Made by a program: the position numbers and the translations under genes
The notes under the pieces: generated by a model
The model's input: the letters and a program-made list of their open reading frames with translations, nothing else
Database searches by the model: none
What the model was told of the DNA's origin: nothing
Part shown: positions 1 through 10,463 of the stretch, in pieces
Position numbering within the stretch: the stretch's first letter is position 1
Layout of the letters: the number at the start of each line of letters is the position of its first letter
Assembly: GCA_010909165.1 (NCBI GenBank)
Contig: VJWM01000304.1
Coordinates: 42,273-106,272, forward strand
Direction of reading: 5' to 3'
DNA: 64,000 bases
From: Anthoceros angustus
Taxonomy: Eukaryota; Streptophyta; Anthocerotopsida; Anthocerotales; Anthocerotaceae

Positions 1-233
1 CAACTTACCACTCTGCTCTATAAAGTCACAATATCTCTCTGGTGGAAAATGACCGTGCCCACATCAACGGCATCTCAATTTGTACACGCACCATGCATTA
101 TTGGATCATCATTGGATACAAACAAGCTATCTTCATGGATCAAGGAAACAACGATAAGCGGAATGACATGCCAACAATCTCCGTCCGGCGTCAACGGGAT
201 GCACACTCCACACCAAAACAACAGCTGTACTTA

Positions 234-1304
234 CTACTTCACATCAAAACAACCTAAGGATCGATTACTCTCCTCCACAAGGGAGTCCACTACTTGCTGA
301 GCATCTGATGATAGGAAGTATAACAACTCGTCACCATCCTGTTCATGGTGGACCATGTCAAACTTGCATAGTTTGACTAACTCAGCTGGTTGAACACTGT
401 CTGCGTTCTCTAGAGGCAAGGTATAGACGTGAATATTCTTCAACATGTAATCTTGACCAACCACCAGGCTTCACCGACGATGTGTGACCGGCTCCAAGGC
501 GATGTCGCTTGTGCTAAGCGTGTGCTTCACCTCGATTACCTGCGAAGGTAGAATTCTTGGCCCTCATCTTCTTTATTGGCAAAAACCATGAAGTTGTCAC
601 CGACTTCCAAGAGGTCTGCCAAATCTGAGAGATCCACAGCTTCATCATCGAGCGTCGGCAAGGAGAGCGTCCGGAGTAAAGGAATTGCGGTGGGCTGCAC
701 GGTAATCCGAGGAGCGGGACCATCGATGTGGTCTAATCTTAACTAAATTCCAAAAGCGTGAGGAACTCTCTCAAGCATCATGGTTGCTTTACACTCTGCA
801 CAAAAACAAGACAGTGCGCATTTTCGGTTGCACAGGATCGCCACTATACAGTATGCATCTTCTTGGACCCGGTATGGGGTCACAAGCATATTTCACCTCG
901 ATTCACCTCATCCTTGCCAATAAGCGGAAACTTCTATGCACTCCATGCTGCCCGGATGCATAAGAGCTGCGGCCGCAGAAATGTGTTCTTAGTCTTGGAC
1001 AACATCACCGATTTTGCAACCTCCCCTGTGTGGGAGGACTCTGCGACTCTAAGGGCTCTCTTCAAAATAGCACCTGCACCATCATGCTCTCCCTTGCCAT
1101 GGCCACTCCCAAAGTATGACCACGACATGTTGCACTGTCAAGCTAGGGTACACGGAGATGAAGTATGAAGGTCGACATGCCTTGAATTGACTTGCTTGCT
1201 CCATCTCGGCCAGCACCAATGCTCCCGAGGTCTTGGGAACCCCGAATCCAACACTGAGGAGGCTACCTTTTACAAATGGGTCTAAGTTTAGTTAGAGGAA
1301 ACTA
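234..1304 (-). pseudogene. DDE-type transposon-derived protein, C-terminal half (broken)
   Basis: Reading leftwards, the minus strand gives a frameshifted but coherent protein. It begins with SQFKACRPSYF and SVYPSLT near 1160-1200, followed by the hallmark SYFGSGHGKGEHDGAGA and KRAL at about 1130-1060. Next comes a Cys-rich stretch, LSCFCAECKA (about 820-785), and then an acidic tail with LLEVGDNFMVFANKEDEGQEFY. The (G/S)HGKG..DG.G...KR block is, from memory, typical of a DDE-like protein family found in plant and animal transposons. Here it follows the part encoded at 8373-10463 and is separated from it by the CACTA-like insertion. At least four frameshifts and several stops make it a relic. 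The family name is uncertain; membership of a transposon-derived DDE group is fairly secure. Confidence 0.7.
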
Positions 1305-1395
1305 CAACACTCTTACACTCAAAGCCACATTGTAAGTTTTTGAACATTTACAACAAGGGTTCCTAACTAATATGATGTGGCATGGATTTTACAGG

Positions 1396-1500
1396 GGTTT
1401 GTTGACATGGCATGTTGACACGAATTTTACAACGGGATTTGTTGACATGGCATGTTGACACAATTTTACAACGGGGTTTGTTGACATGGCTTGCTCGTTG
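1396..1500. repeat. Short tandem repeat, about 41 bp unit, near left end of CACTA-like element
   Basis: Roughly two and a half copies of a unit containing TTTGTTGACATGGCATGTTG and ATTTTACAACGGG follow one another. The array lies just inside the left end of the CACTA-like element, where subterminal repeats are expected as transposase-binding regions (family knowledge). Confidence 0.6.
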
Positions 1501-1734
1501 TACATATGCGTTGTTAATTGTGCATAAACTCTTTTGATTTAGAAAACTATGGGGGTTATTTGTTAATAAAACTACATTTTGTTGAATTTATAATGACGTG
1601 GCATAAAGGATGTTGTAAACGTACTTGTAAAAGACGTTGTAAACCATGTTTGTTGTAGATGTGGTTGTAAATTGTGCAAGACTTGATTTTTGGAATAATA
1701 CCATTTATTGGAATATCTATGAATAGATTTATTA

Positions 1735-2310
1735 TTTGCTGATGTGGCAAGTTCGTTGCAAATGATGTTGTAAATATGTTTCTCTGGATTTATGTTAGTT
1801 ATGGGATTATCTTTTTTTTGTATTTCACGTGTCACATGCATTGTAGCTATGGTTGTAAAATGCATGAAAACCATTTTATATAAATATCTATAAATAAATT
1901 TATTATTTGCTGACATGGCAAGCTCATTGCAAATATCATTGTAAAATGGTTTCTCCAATTTATGTTATATTATTGGATTATTCATTTTATTGTATATTTA
2001 CCGACGTGGCACATGCGTCAGAACTATGGTTGTAAAATGCACAAGCCAGCCAATATCCATGAATAAATATATTATTTGCTGATGTGGCATGTTTGTCGCA
2101 AATGATGTTGTAAAATTTTGGAAGAGACCTTTTCCTTATTTATGTAATTTATGAGGTTATATATTAGTAAGATTGTGATGTGGCATGCTTGTCGCAAATG
2201 CCGTTGTAAATATGTGGAAGAGACCTTTTCCTGATTTATGTCATTTATGAGGCTATATATTAGTGAAATTGCGATGTGGCATGTTCATTGCAAATACATT
2301 GTAAAATGTT
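1735..2310. repeat. Diverged tandem repeats with TGATGTGGCA and GTTGTAAA
   Basis: The motif TG(A)YRTGGCA...TTGCAAAT...TTGTAAA recurs at about 1740, 1911, 2080, 2177 and 2271. Spacing falls from about 170 to about 95 bases. The sequence between is AT-rich and has no credible coding. The same words recur in the array at the opposite end of the element (7563-8340). Confidence 0.6.
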
Positions 2311-2339
2311 ATACAAATTTATCGATTTATAAATAGTGC

Positions 2340-3330
2340 CAGCATTGTAAATGTCGTAAGAATTTTCCTAGCCAAGTGTCAAAACGAGGCATGCATCTTG
2401 GCATACAGTCCACCAGAAGCGCCCACAAGTACGTTATCCAAATGTCCTCTTTGCACAAGGTGAGTGCAACCGCCTTCCTCAGAAGGCACCAATGCTTGCA
2501 CATGCCTTCAAAAGGCAAGCAAAAGTAACCTCATCAGCCACAAGTGCCCTCCTGTATCGTCCATACAAAAATAGCGCCTCTTGACCAAGCCCTTCTCGTC
2601 CATACCCAAAGAATCGTGGCATTCCAAGTCACCACATCCTTTGGGCTCAAGCATTGAAAAACTTGATGCGCATCTTCTACTTCGCCACACTTTGCCTACA
2701 TGTCCACTGTGCAAGTGCCCACAAGTGTGTTATCTAGTGCCCTCTCTCCACAATCAGGAGTGCAGCCTTCCGTAAGGCACTTGCACAGGCCTTGGAAGGC
2801 AAGCAAAGGTAACATGGTTGCCCACAATCGTGCCCTCCTTCTCCATTTGTCCATACAGAACAAGCGCCTCTTGGCCAAGCCCATGATTTGCATACCCAAC
2901 TATCGTGGCCCATGTCACGACATCCTTTCTAACCTATCGAAAACCGTGTGTCTCTTCCATTCACCGGTTTGCGTACATGTCCACGACTTGGCAATAAACA
3001 AGTTCGGTGGAATGTCACTGCAACATATCATCGCACTTTTCGCTAGATTCCGTGTCCACAAAGAAATGCACAAGCTTGAAGGGCTGCTACAAAGATGTGG
3101 GCATCCGCCTTCACACCGAGCGACACATCGATAGTAAAGTTGTATCGCCTCATTAGGCTCCCCATGTGTAGCATGTGCGGAGATTATTGAAAACCACATG
3201 AAGGGATTTGGTTTGCCCACCCTCCGTAGCCTACCTCCTCCATACATACATCCGCAAGATATGGTTCCCCAAGTATGTGATTGACTGCACCAAGTTTGAT
3301 GTGAGATCATGAACGTCATCCCACAACCAT
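2340..3330 (-). pseudogene. PPR (PLS-type) protein gene fragment, captured
   Basis: The minus strand encodes clear pentatricopeptide repeats across several frames. Near 2930-2800 it reads KDVVTWATIVGYANHGLGQ, then EALVLYGQMEKEG and VTFACL. Near 2690-2630 it reads AKCGEVEDAHQVFQCLSPKD followed by VVTWNA. Near 3230-3160 it reads NPFMWFSIISAHATHGEPNE with AIQLYYR. Such proteins bind organellar RNA and act in editing, splicing or stability. At least three repeats are present, but frameshifts and stops break the frame and no organelle-targeting start or E/DYW end is seen. The fragment lies wholly inside the CACTA-like element, so capture of a host gene piece is the likely origin. Confidence 0.8.
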
Positions 3331-4430
3331 GTCCTTCTTATCGCACAAAGTTTTAGCACGACATATAAGATGGTGAGGAATAGAATAGTCTATCACGCAG
3401 ATTTCTGAGCTCCAACGGCCTCGAAGCTTTCCTACTCACATAACGTCGATGGTTACAGTGTCACGACTCCCATATCCAATCCGCACACCTCCTGTGCGGC
3501 TTTGGAGAGCTCGACTTGGAAGGAGAAGCACAATGACCCACTGCATATTCAAAGAAACAAGCTTCTCATCCAACAAGTCGGCTTGAACATGTTGTTTAAC
3601 CCGAGGACCTCACCGGACTCCTTGCACCGAATGTCGTGAGCGAGCTCCTCTTACCTCGCCTAGTTTCCCACGCACAAGAGGGAGTCCTAGGAAGTGGTGA
3701 TGGGAGGATGCCACTTGGTGTGGTCACACCGAGAAGCGGTGGCGCTCAAGTCACACGAGTCCGGTAGTCCTATCTATTCAAATAGGTAGGACTCAAGTCC
3801 TTGGTCTTTGGGGTTTGAAGAAGCAGACTCAAGTCCTTGGTCTTGGGTTTGAATGATGTTCCTTGGTCCTTGGGAAAGTAGCAAGTAGATAGAAGCCTAT
3901 TTCGAGTCCTTGGTCTTCGGGGTTCGGAAGGATGTTCCTTGGTCCTTGGGAAAATGGTATGTAGATAGAATGGTTTGCTTAAGATTGTCTGACTTGGCTT
4001 TGCAGGGCAGCTTCCAAGGATTGCTTGACTGAGAGAGATTGCCTGACTTTGCTTAGCAGGGCAGCAGTCACATGTTGAGTCAGCGCCGCCTCCCTCTCTC
4101 ACGCGCCGAGATCTTGGTCGCCTGCACACAAGCTCTAACAACGGCACATGGTGTTTAGTTAGTGACTACACACAAGCTCGTGTTTAGTTAGTGACACTAA
4201 TTCGACCTACAACACAATTAGGGCTTATAAATTGAATTCCTTGGATCAAGAAGGTTTGTGTGCATCCCCAATCTCTTATGCTTGGTGCTTTTTAGGCACG
4301 CACTTTCACGGGCAAAGGTTGCTAAGCGCCTTTCTACTAACCCCAACCACCTTGCAATGTAGATGGTACTACGCGTGCGCGGTTGGGTTTGCATTGTCAT
4401 GCGTAACGCGATAAGGAAACAAGACTTTTG
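3331..4430. other. No gene recognised; contains a diverged minisatellite
   Basis: No convincing coding is visible. Between about 3775 and 3985, blocks ACTCAAGTCCTTGGTCTT and GATGTTCCTTGGTCCTTGGG are repeated two to three times with a spacer containing AAGTAGATAGAA. Related words occur near 33460-33570, which suggests a shared element-derived sequence. Confidence 0.4.
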
Positions 4431-5456
4431 GCCACAACATTAGTGGTGGGGACGCAGTGGATGCCGTGGTGGAAGGATCCGCCTCTAACGGCTCGGTGGT
4501 TGGGTTTAGTAGACAGCGCAAGCCAAGGAGCCGCTTCCGCTTGTCGACAAGCCTAGCGTGCGTAAAAAATGGGCCACCGTGAAGGCAAAGAAGCGGGAGG
4601 GCGTCTCAAAGGAGCGGAAGCGCAAGCGCCCCTCCTCGAAATGTGAGTTGTGCATCAACGGCTTTGTCAAGCGCGATCGCACGCACCAGTTTGAATCGCC
4701 GCCTTCAACTAGTTACGAGCTCTAGGGTCGGTGATGATAATGAGCTCTAAACGATGGCTTTTCTTTTCTCACTTGTGTGGTAGGAAAGAAGGGCCACCGA
4801 TGCGGTGGAGAACAAGCGCCTCCCGATGCCGTGAGGAGGAGCAGCCTCCTCGATGCCGTGAGGAGGAGCAGCCTCCTCTAATGCCGTGGAGGAGGAGCAG
4901 CCTCCTCGATGCCGTGGAGGAGTACCGCGCCGCCGCTAATCCCATGGCGCCGCCGTGTGGAAGAGCTCGTGCCGCTGCCTGTGGAGAAGCGAACGACTGC
5001 CTCAAGTCACCACCACCTCCTCTTAGGTCTTCGGATGAGAGAACAAGGGCCACCAAGTGGCTTATGTGCACACGCAGACCTTTTGAGAAAGATGATAGCT
5101 GCGAAGAAGGCAGCTCGCTTCCTCCCTTGTCCGTGACACCTGGCTCAAAACTTACCCGGACCTTCAATCCAAAGAATGTCCAGTACTCCCATGCCACCTC
5201 CACCACTCCTACTCCTAACCCTTCCGTCAATGTTGGTTCTCGCAGCTTTGAAGAAGTGCAGCCGGTGATGGAGCAGCCAAGAAGTGGAAAATCCAGTGGA
5301 GGAGGGGAGATGGTGGACGGAGATCCGCCGAATTGCCAAGGAGAAATCGAATTAAAGGGAGATCGCCCAAATGCACGCACGTCATTCCACAATGGACATT
5401 CATCTAGAATCGTGTTCTTGGTTTTAGTTGAAACCGACTTGCTTTTACTTTCATAA
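4431..5456 (+). other. Basic and low-complexity coding-like region in CACTA-like element
   Basis: One frame around 4525-4724 reads as a short basic stretch (KPSVRKKWATVKAKKREGV, then SKERKRKRPSSKCELC) that resembles a nuclear localisation region. A longer open frame starts at 4731 and runs to 5456. It contains about four copies of a 24-27 base unit (GATGCCGTGAGGAGGAGCAG, 4823-4920) and no known domain. This may be exonic sequence of a transposon protein lying upstream of the Transposase_24-like part. I do not recognise it. Confidence 0.3.
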
Positions 5457-5461
5457 GCTTG

Positions 5462-5890
5462 TCCAGTGTGTGTGGCCTTGATCACCGACGCCCAATGTTT
5501 CTCTTTTTGGTCTCTCAAGCTCGAACAGTGTGGCCTTGATCCGATGTTTCTTTTTTTTGGTCTGTCAAGCCTAAAGCCGCAAGTGTGTGGCCTTGACTGC
5601 CCGTATTTTTCTATTGGTCATCAAGCCTAAACATGCGTGTGGCCTTGACCGCCGACCGCCTGTTTCTTTTTGGTCTCTCAAGCCTAAAGTGGTGTGTGGC
5701 CTTGATGCGTGTTTTTTGGTCTCTCAAGTCTAAACCGGGCGTGTGTGGCCTTGATCGCCCATGTTTCTCTTTGGTCTCGCAAGCCTAAACAGTGTGTGTG
5801 GCCTTGACGCCCATGTTTCTCCTTTGGTCTCTCAAGCCTAAACAGTGTGTTTCTCGCTTGGTCCGCCTAAACATGCAGTGTGTGGCCCGC
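5462..5890 (+). repeat. Tandem repeat, about 50-55 bp unit, around 8 copies
   Basis: A unit containing GTGTGTGGCCTTGA, CGCCCATGTTTCTCTTT and GGTCTCTCAAGCCTAAAC repeats from about 5462 to 5890 with small indels. It has no coding. It could be intronic or an internal minisatellite of the CACTA-like element. Confidence 0.85.
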
Positions 5891-6059
5891 TTGGCTAACT
5901 GCAAGGATGTACATGCTGCGTGCATGTGCTCAGACAAGCATGTGGCCTATACATGCCACTTAGCCACATGCACGCAGCATGTACAAGCATATTCGATGTT
6001 TTCCTTCTCATGTGTCGGTTGGATTAAAGAAGATTCATGCTTATGAAGTGCTCCAATTT

Positions 6060-6660
6060 CGGTTGAGGTGGGTAATGCGGCACTTCATGGATCCATTGAT
6101 TGGCAACTTCGGGAGAGAAACTAGAGACACAAGCAATTGTGGAGGCAGCCATTCAAGAGATGTTGGTGGGATTTGGAGCATGGCTCATGTGTGTGACCAA
6201 ATGTTCAACACCATGTTGCGCAATTGGAAGAACAATCTTGCAAGATGCGCAAGACAATTTCTTGAGGGTAATCATCCACCTAAGTATAAGCCTCGTGATA
6301 TCTCGGACCGCTGGGATCGCATTGTGGAGAATGAAAAGCCAAGGCCGGATGGAGATGTCGCAAAACGCATAGCAATGTTGAGGAAGTTGAACTCGGATGC
6401 CCACCGTATGCCCACTTTGGTAATGGTGGGTTTGTGAAGTTTACAAATCGGTTTTACCAACTCTTTGGTAGACGCCCCACGGAGCAAGAGATGAGGTGGG
6501 CAAGAAGGCCGGAAATTGGATAATAAAACTTGAAACATATTGGACGGCCGCCAATCTTCCTCATCCGAGCGTTTGGCTCCAACCCCAGAATAGGTGCCAA
6601 ACAATTGTGGCGGGACCTCAAGGATGCTGGTTACAAAGATGATGATTTGGATGGTAAGAT
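6060..6660 (+). pseudogene. Transposase_24-like (Ptta/En/Spm) fragment
   Basis: The plus strand, with one frameshift near 6410, reads RNWKNNLARCARQFLEGNHP, KYKPRDISDRWDRIVENEK, AKRIAMLRKLNSDAHR, then GNGGFVKFTNRFYQLFGRRP with TEQEM, and after a second shift GSNPRIGAKQLWRDLKDAGY. The order 'KP..ISD..W...V / ..KR...N / GG...F..R....GR.PT..E' matches my memory of plant En/Spm accessory proteins (Transposase_24), which bind DNA and help CACTA transposition. This supports the CACTA assignment of the surrounding element. The assignment is by motif spacing only, since several frame breaks remove any full-length ORF. Confidence 0.5.
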
Positions 6661-6712
6661 TTTGATTTGATGTCTTTGCAAGTTTTGATTGTCCTATTTT
6701 AACTCGCTTTTT

Positions 6713-6843
6713 GATTTGCCATAGGAGCCGTAATATCGGCATTGGAGCGCAAGCAAGTGGACGATGACGGCTGGTTTTGGATTTGCCATAGGAGCCGTAT
6801 CGGCATTGGGCGCAAGCAAGTGGACGATAATGGCTGGTTTTGG
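6713..6843 (+). repeat. Direct duplication of about 66 bp
   Basis: The block GATTTGCCATAGGAGCCGTA...ATCGGCATTGG...GCGCAAGCAAGTGGACGAT...TGGCTGGTTTTGGA occurs twice back to back, with small indels in the second copy. Confidence 0.85.
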
Positions 6844-6929
6844 ACAATTTGGTGCCTAGATTGAAGCCCGGGTTAAGTGAGGATCTTTCTCCTCCGTAGT
6901 TCTTATAGAAGATCTTTCAAGTCTGCTTT

Positions 6930-7330
6930 GTTGTAACACCGGCTTCTTGGTAACATATTCGATTCTTGCAGAATCGGGTGTGGCCTCCGCCTCGGTGGGA
7001 AGCCTTAACCTCCCAAGTGTGGTCAAGACCGGTGTGGAACGCCACGATGAAGTACTTGTTGAAGTTGAACCACTCCATCTCATGGAAGAGGTGGAAGAAT
7101 TTGAAGAGGTTGAGGTATCCTCTCTAAATGCAGGAAAAGTTTTTCAATCTCATGGCCTCTCATCGAATCGACGACAGAACTTGAAGCTCAACGCCTTGTG
7201 AAGCTAGGTCTGACTACGCCAAAGAGCTCAAGTCATCAAGGGTGAAGAGCATGAAGAGGAAGGAAATGAGGCTTCAATCAAGTCCAATTTGAAGAGATCA
7301 AGGAGCGAGGAATTCTAGTTTGGTGCTTTC
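6930..7330 (+). other. Acidic coding-like stretch, unrecognised
   Basis: An open frame at 6947-7201 encodes an acidic segment (VEPLHLMEEVEEFEEVEV). It may be the tail of the Transposase_24-like protein, because it lies directly downstream on the same strand. There are no domains and the call is weak. Confidence 0.25.
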
Positions 7331-7384
7331 TTTTAGTTGCTCCTTAGAAACTCTTAGAAATTGATATCGACATCGGCTTTTGTG

Positions 7385-7508
7385 GGAATGTCCCTTTGTG
7401 TGTGTCTGGGGAATGGCCCCAATGTTTGTGAGTGTGTGTGTCCGGGGAATGGCCCCATGTTTGTTTGTGGGAGTCTGTGTCCGGGGAATGGCCCCATGTT
7501 TGTGTGTT

Positions 7509-7542
<34 letters not shown>

Positions 7543-7556
7543 TGTGTGTGTGAGTT
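7385..7556 (+). repeat. Three GGGGAATGGCCCC repeats followed by (TG)n microsatellite
   Basis: The near-palindrome GGGGAATGGCCCC recurs three times (about 7409, 7443 and 7483) within a roughly 40 base unit. It is followed by an almost pure TG run (about 7511-7552). Confidence 0.9.
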
Positions 7557-7562
7557 TTGTGC

Positions 7563-8080
7563 GATGTTGTAATTCCTTTGCAATTGGGATGTTGTAGATG
7601 GTTTTGTAAAAGTCGTTGTAAAGCGTGTACCCACACCGAGACGCCTCAAACTTAGATGTTGTAATTGCTTGCAATTGGGATGTTGTAGATGGTTTTGTAA
7701 AATGTGTCGTGTAAAGTGCTTGTACCCACAGAGACGCCTCAAACTTAGATGTTGTAATTGCTTGCAATTGGGATGTTGTAGATGGTTTTGTAAAACAGTT
7801 GTAAAGCGTTGTACCCACACCGAGACGCCTCAAACTTAGATGTTGTAATTGCTTTGCAATTGGGATGTTGTAGATGGTTTTGTAAAATGTGTCGTAAAGT
7901 GCGTTGTACCCACACCGAGACGCCTCAAACTTAGATGTTGTAATTCCTTTGCAATTGGGATGTTGTAAATGGTTTTGTAAAACAGTCGTTGTAAGCGTTG
8001 TACCCACACACCGAGACGCCTCAAACTTAGATGTTGTAATTCCTTTGCAATTGGGATGTTGTAAATGGTTTTGTAAAATG
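7563..8080 (+). repeat. Six-copy tandem array, about 89-96 bp unit
   Basis: Units begin GATGTTGTAATT at about 7563, 7657, 7750, 7839, 7934 and 8030. Each carries GCAATTGGGATGTTGTA, TGGTTTTGTAAAA, GTTGTACCCACACCGAGACG and CCTCAAACTTA. The array is just inside the right end of the CACTA-like element and shares the word GTTGTAAA with the left-end array, as expected of subterminal transposase-binding repeats. Confidence 0.85.
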
Positions 8081-8340
8081 GCACCACGTCATCACATGGT
8101 GATGTGGCAATGAGGGCCATGTCATCAAATTATGCCACGTCATCACCGATGATGTGGCAATGAAGGGCCATGTGGCAACAACATGCCATGTCATCACTTG
8201 GTGATGTGGGCGGCGATGTGGCGCCACATCATCACACTTTAATGACATGGCACCGAACCGCCATGTCGCAATTTTACAACGCCATGAAGTTTCGTTTACA
8301 ACGGCGTTGCGCCGCTTTACAACGCCTGAGGTAACAGCTG
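8081..8340. repeat. Inverted-repeat-rich end region (TGATGTGGCA / TGCCACRTCA)
   Basis: GATGTGGCA and its complement TGCCAYRTC alternate at short spacing, for example CCACGTCATCAC next to GATGATGTGGCA. CGTTGTAAA words then occur in both orientations up to the CACTA-like terminus at 8369. The region could fold into hairpins and has no coding. Confidence 0.6.
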
Positions 8341-8372
8341 TAAAATAAAACCCTCATTTTCTAGTGCAACAT

Positions 8373-10463
8373 CCACCACCGGTTTCATCAAAGGTTGAAC
8401 GAAGAGCGTGTCATGCACAAGGTCGTCACTGATGTAGAAGTGGTAGTATTTCTGAATGTTTGCAGCAGGGTTGTCAGCATCTAGGGGCCATTGCGCCTGT
8501 AGAAAACCAGAACGAGGATGGAAACCTGGTCATTCTGCCAATGCATGGACTGGATTTCATCTTGGACTCCAAATGCGTAATTCTGAGAAAAATCCATAAC
8601 CGAGACAACCACATCAGATGGAAACCACTCTAGGCAATGCCGAACTCCAACCGCCATCACGAACAAAGTCATGGAGAATGAAATCCTTCAACTTGCCCTT
8701 GAAGAACTCAACAAATTACTGGATGTGTCTCCATGAAGACAAGTTTGATCCGCTTTCTTATCCCGCCCATCCACATCCTTGCCCACAACTTGGTATTGGA
8801 AGCATCTCCATTTTAGAAGAGCATTAGGTGAACATTTATAGAAGTCTCCAGGACAGTAACTTAAGCTTATTCACCCCACATAGGACACAAGTGCCTTGCA
8901 GACATGCGAGCATGCCAATCAGCATCACCCTTCGCACAAAGAGCACTTTGACAAAGCCTCACCGACGCCACACATGTGGAGGGAGCATTACAAACAATGG
9001 GAGATGTACCCGGCAAAGCATGACCACAAGAACAATGGCAAAGACCACGGGATGGACACGAGAGAGTCCCACGGAGGCCATTCAACGCATCCTTCAAAAG
9101 GCCATCTCCACATGATAGGCAACAACAAAGATTACGCCTCCGCAGCTCTTCACAAAAATGGCTTCAACTTCTCAAAGCTCCGCTCTACTTGAATGTTCGG
9201 TGTTCCTCACAAAAGCGCAGAATTCACCGCACACATGCGATCCGCCACACCTCGATGAACTTGAACACCAGTACAATTTGCCCACAAGGCCCCAAGCGAT
9301 GCCTAATTGAAGTTCAGCAACATCTACACTAAGCATTTACACGTTGAAATGAGTCGAAAGCTTACAAACCGCCTTTGCTGTGCCACAGCCTACATTTTGG
9401 TACATGCAATCACACCTCAAATGAACCAGAAGACCAAATTTTTCTCATGTCCCCAAGCGATGGCCAACTAAGGTTACAATCAACATGTACACTAGGCATT
9501 CACACACACTCGACAAGGAGATGCCCAAACAAAGATGTAAAAGGCAACCAGCAATAACATGGATTTGTGCATCACACAAAGGCACAAGACCATGACCCAA
9601 ACGTACTTGTGACATGTCAAGAAAGTGCGTGATGTGGTTGATGAAGGTTTTAGCTGCTGTCCGCAGCCGCTTGGTATCTTTTGTGTTTGACGAAGGACGC
9701 GAAGCAGATTCCCAAAACTGGACGATGCTTGCTTTCACATAGGCCGGAAGGATGTCAGACCTTGCTTTCCTTCCAGCCCCACACCATGTTCTCTGGCCTG
9801 AAACATATCCTCCCTGCCTGGTGCTCAAAGCTCGATGGATCTGCCTCCTGCTCACTCCTATGTGCCGAGAAAGGCTCGAAACTGCACCCTTTCCTTGGAT
9901 ATCCTCTCGATAAGATAATGTTGAACAAGGTGTTCCTTGCCCGCAATTTGTCACCAACTTGAACATCCTTTAAACTTGTGCAAGCCTCACGCACATTCTT
10001 CAACAACAATGCTCCCAATTGGTCTTTGGCATCCCGTCGAGCTCTTGGTCGAAACATCTTCAGAATGGCGGTTACTAAACTTCTCGAATGTCTTGACGAC
10101 ATTCCGTATCCACTTGTAAGCTCTAGAAACCGATGACCTAATTTGCGAGCCACATCCCGCTATGACGCATCGAGCATTCCTTAACACCGTAAATGCCATA
10201 GCTCCGCTCTAAACTTATACGGACAGAAGTTTGGGCACCCCGAGTTTCTTGCCAGTAGCTTGCATCCTCTTCTGCTCCACCTTCCTCTCCGCATGGGTCC
10301 CCTGCTTGACCTCTCGACTGAGGAATACCAAGATTCCTTGTTAGTCTCCTTCCGCAACTCTTGAACACCAGCTTCACTAGAAGATGCTTCACCAGGCACC
10401 TGGGCTGGCGCTGGCGTCGACGCACTGACCATCGGCTCACTGGCGCTTGATGGTGACCGAGCC
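8373..10463 (-). pseudogene. DDE-type transposon-derived protein, N-terminal half (broken)
   Basis: The likely start is the ATG at 10463 (MARSPSSASEPMVSASTPAP). Next comes a helix-turn-helix-like segment, TLFNIILSRGYPRKGCSFEP then HIGVSRRQIHRAL (about 9900-9830). It is followed by the basic linker AGRKARSDILPAYVKASIVQ with FWESASRPSSNTKDTKRLR (about 9780-9660) and a Cys-rich patch near 9000-8900. The DDE-like core reads EFFKGKLKDFILHDFVRDGG, VVVSVMDFSQNYAFGVQDEI and QSMHWQNDQVSILV, then YYHFYISDDLVHDTLFVQPL (8660-8400). The MDFS.NY...QDE.QS.HW motif followed by SDD..HDT is, as I recall, diagnostic of a DDE-like transposon protein group. The frame runs straight into the CACTA-like terminus at 8369 and resumes at 1304. 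Frameshifts make it non-functional. Confidence 0.72.

Larger units (their letters stand above)
1308..8369. mobile_element. CACTA-like (En/Spm) DNA transposon, degenerate
   Basis: The right end reads CTAGTG on the plus strand, so the minus strand starts CACTAGAAAATGAGGG, a typical CACTA terminus. The left end starts CACTCTTACACTC. The trinucleotide CAA flanks both sides (1305-1307 and 8370-8372), fitting the 3 bp duplication of this superfamily. The insertion splits a minus-strand DDE-like gene whose two halves lie outside these limits. Inside are subterminal repeat arrays rich in GTTGTAAA and TGATGTGGCA at both ends, a Transposase_24-like domain (6060-6660) and a captured PPR fragment (2340-3330). 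The left TIR is poorly matched, so the left boundary is less certain than the right. No TNPD (Transposase_21) gene was recognised, which suggests a non-autonomous or badly decayed copy. Confidence 0.62.

Noticed and set aside
4769-5518. Long minus-strand ORF (249 residues) opposite the basic plus-strand region
   Set aside because: Low complexity caused by the GAGGAGGAGCAGCCTCCTC repeat on the other strand; no recognisable domain.
7511-7552. (TG)n run as a CRISPR or functional array
   Set aside because: A plain microsatellite within a CACTA-like element; no spacer structure, and the genome is eukaryotic.
8896-9192. Plus-strand open frame rich in His/Lys (98 residues)
   Set aside because: It lies antisense to the coherent DDE-type protein reading on the minus strand, has no domain, and its composition follows from the other strand.
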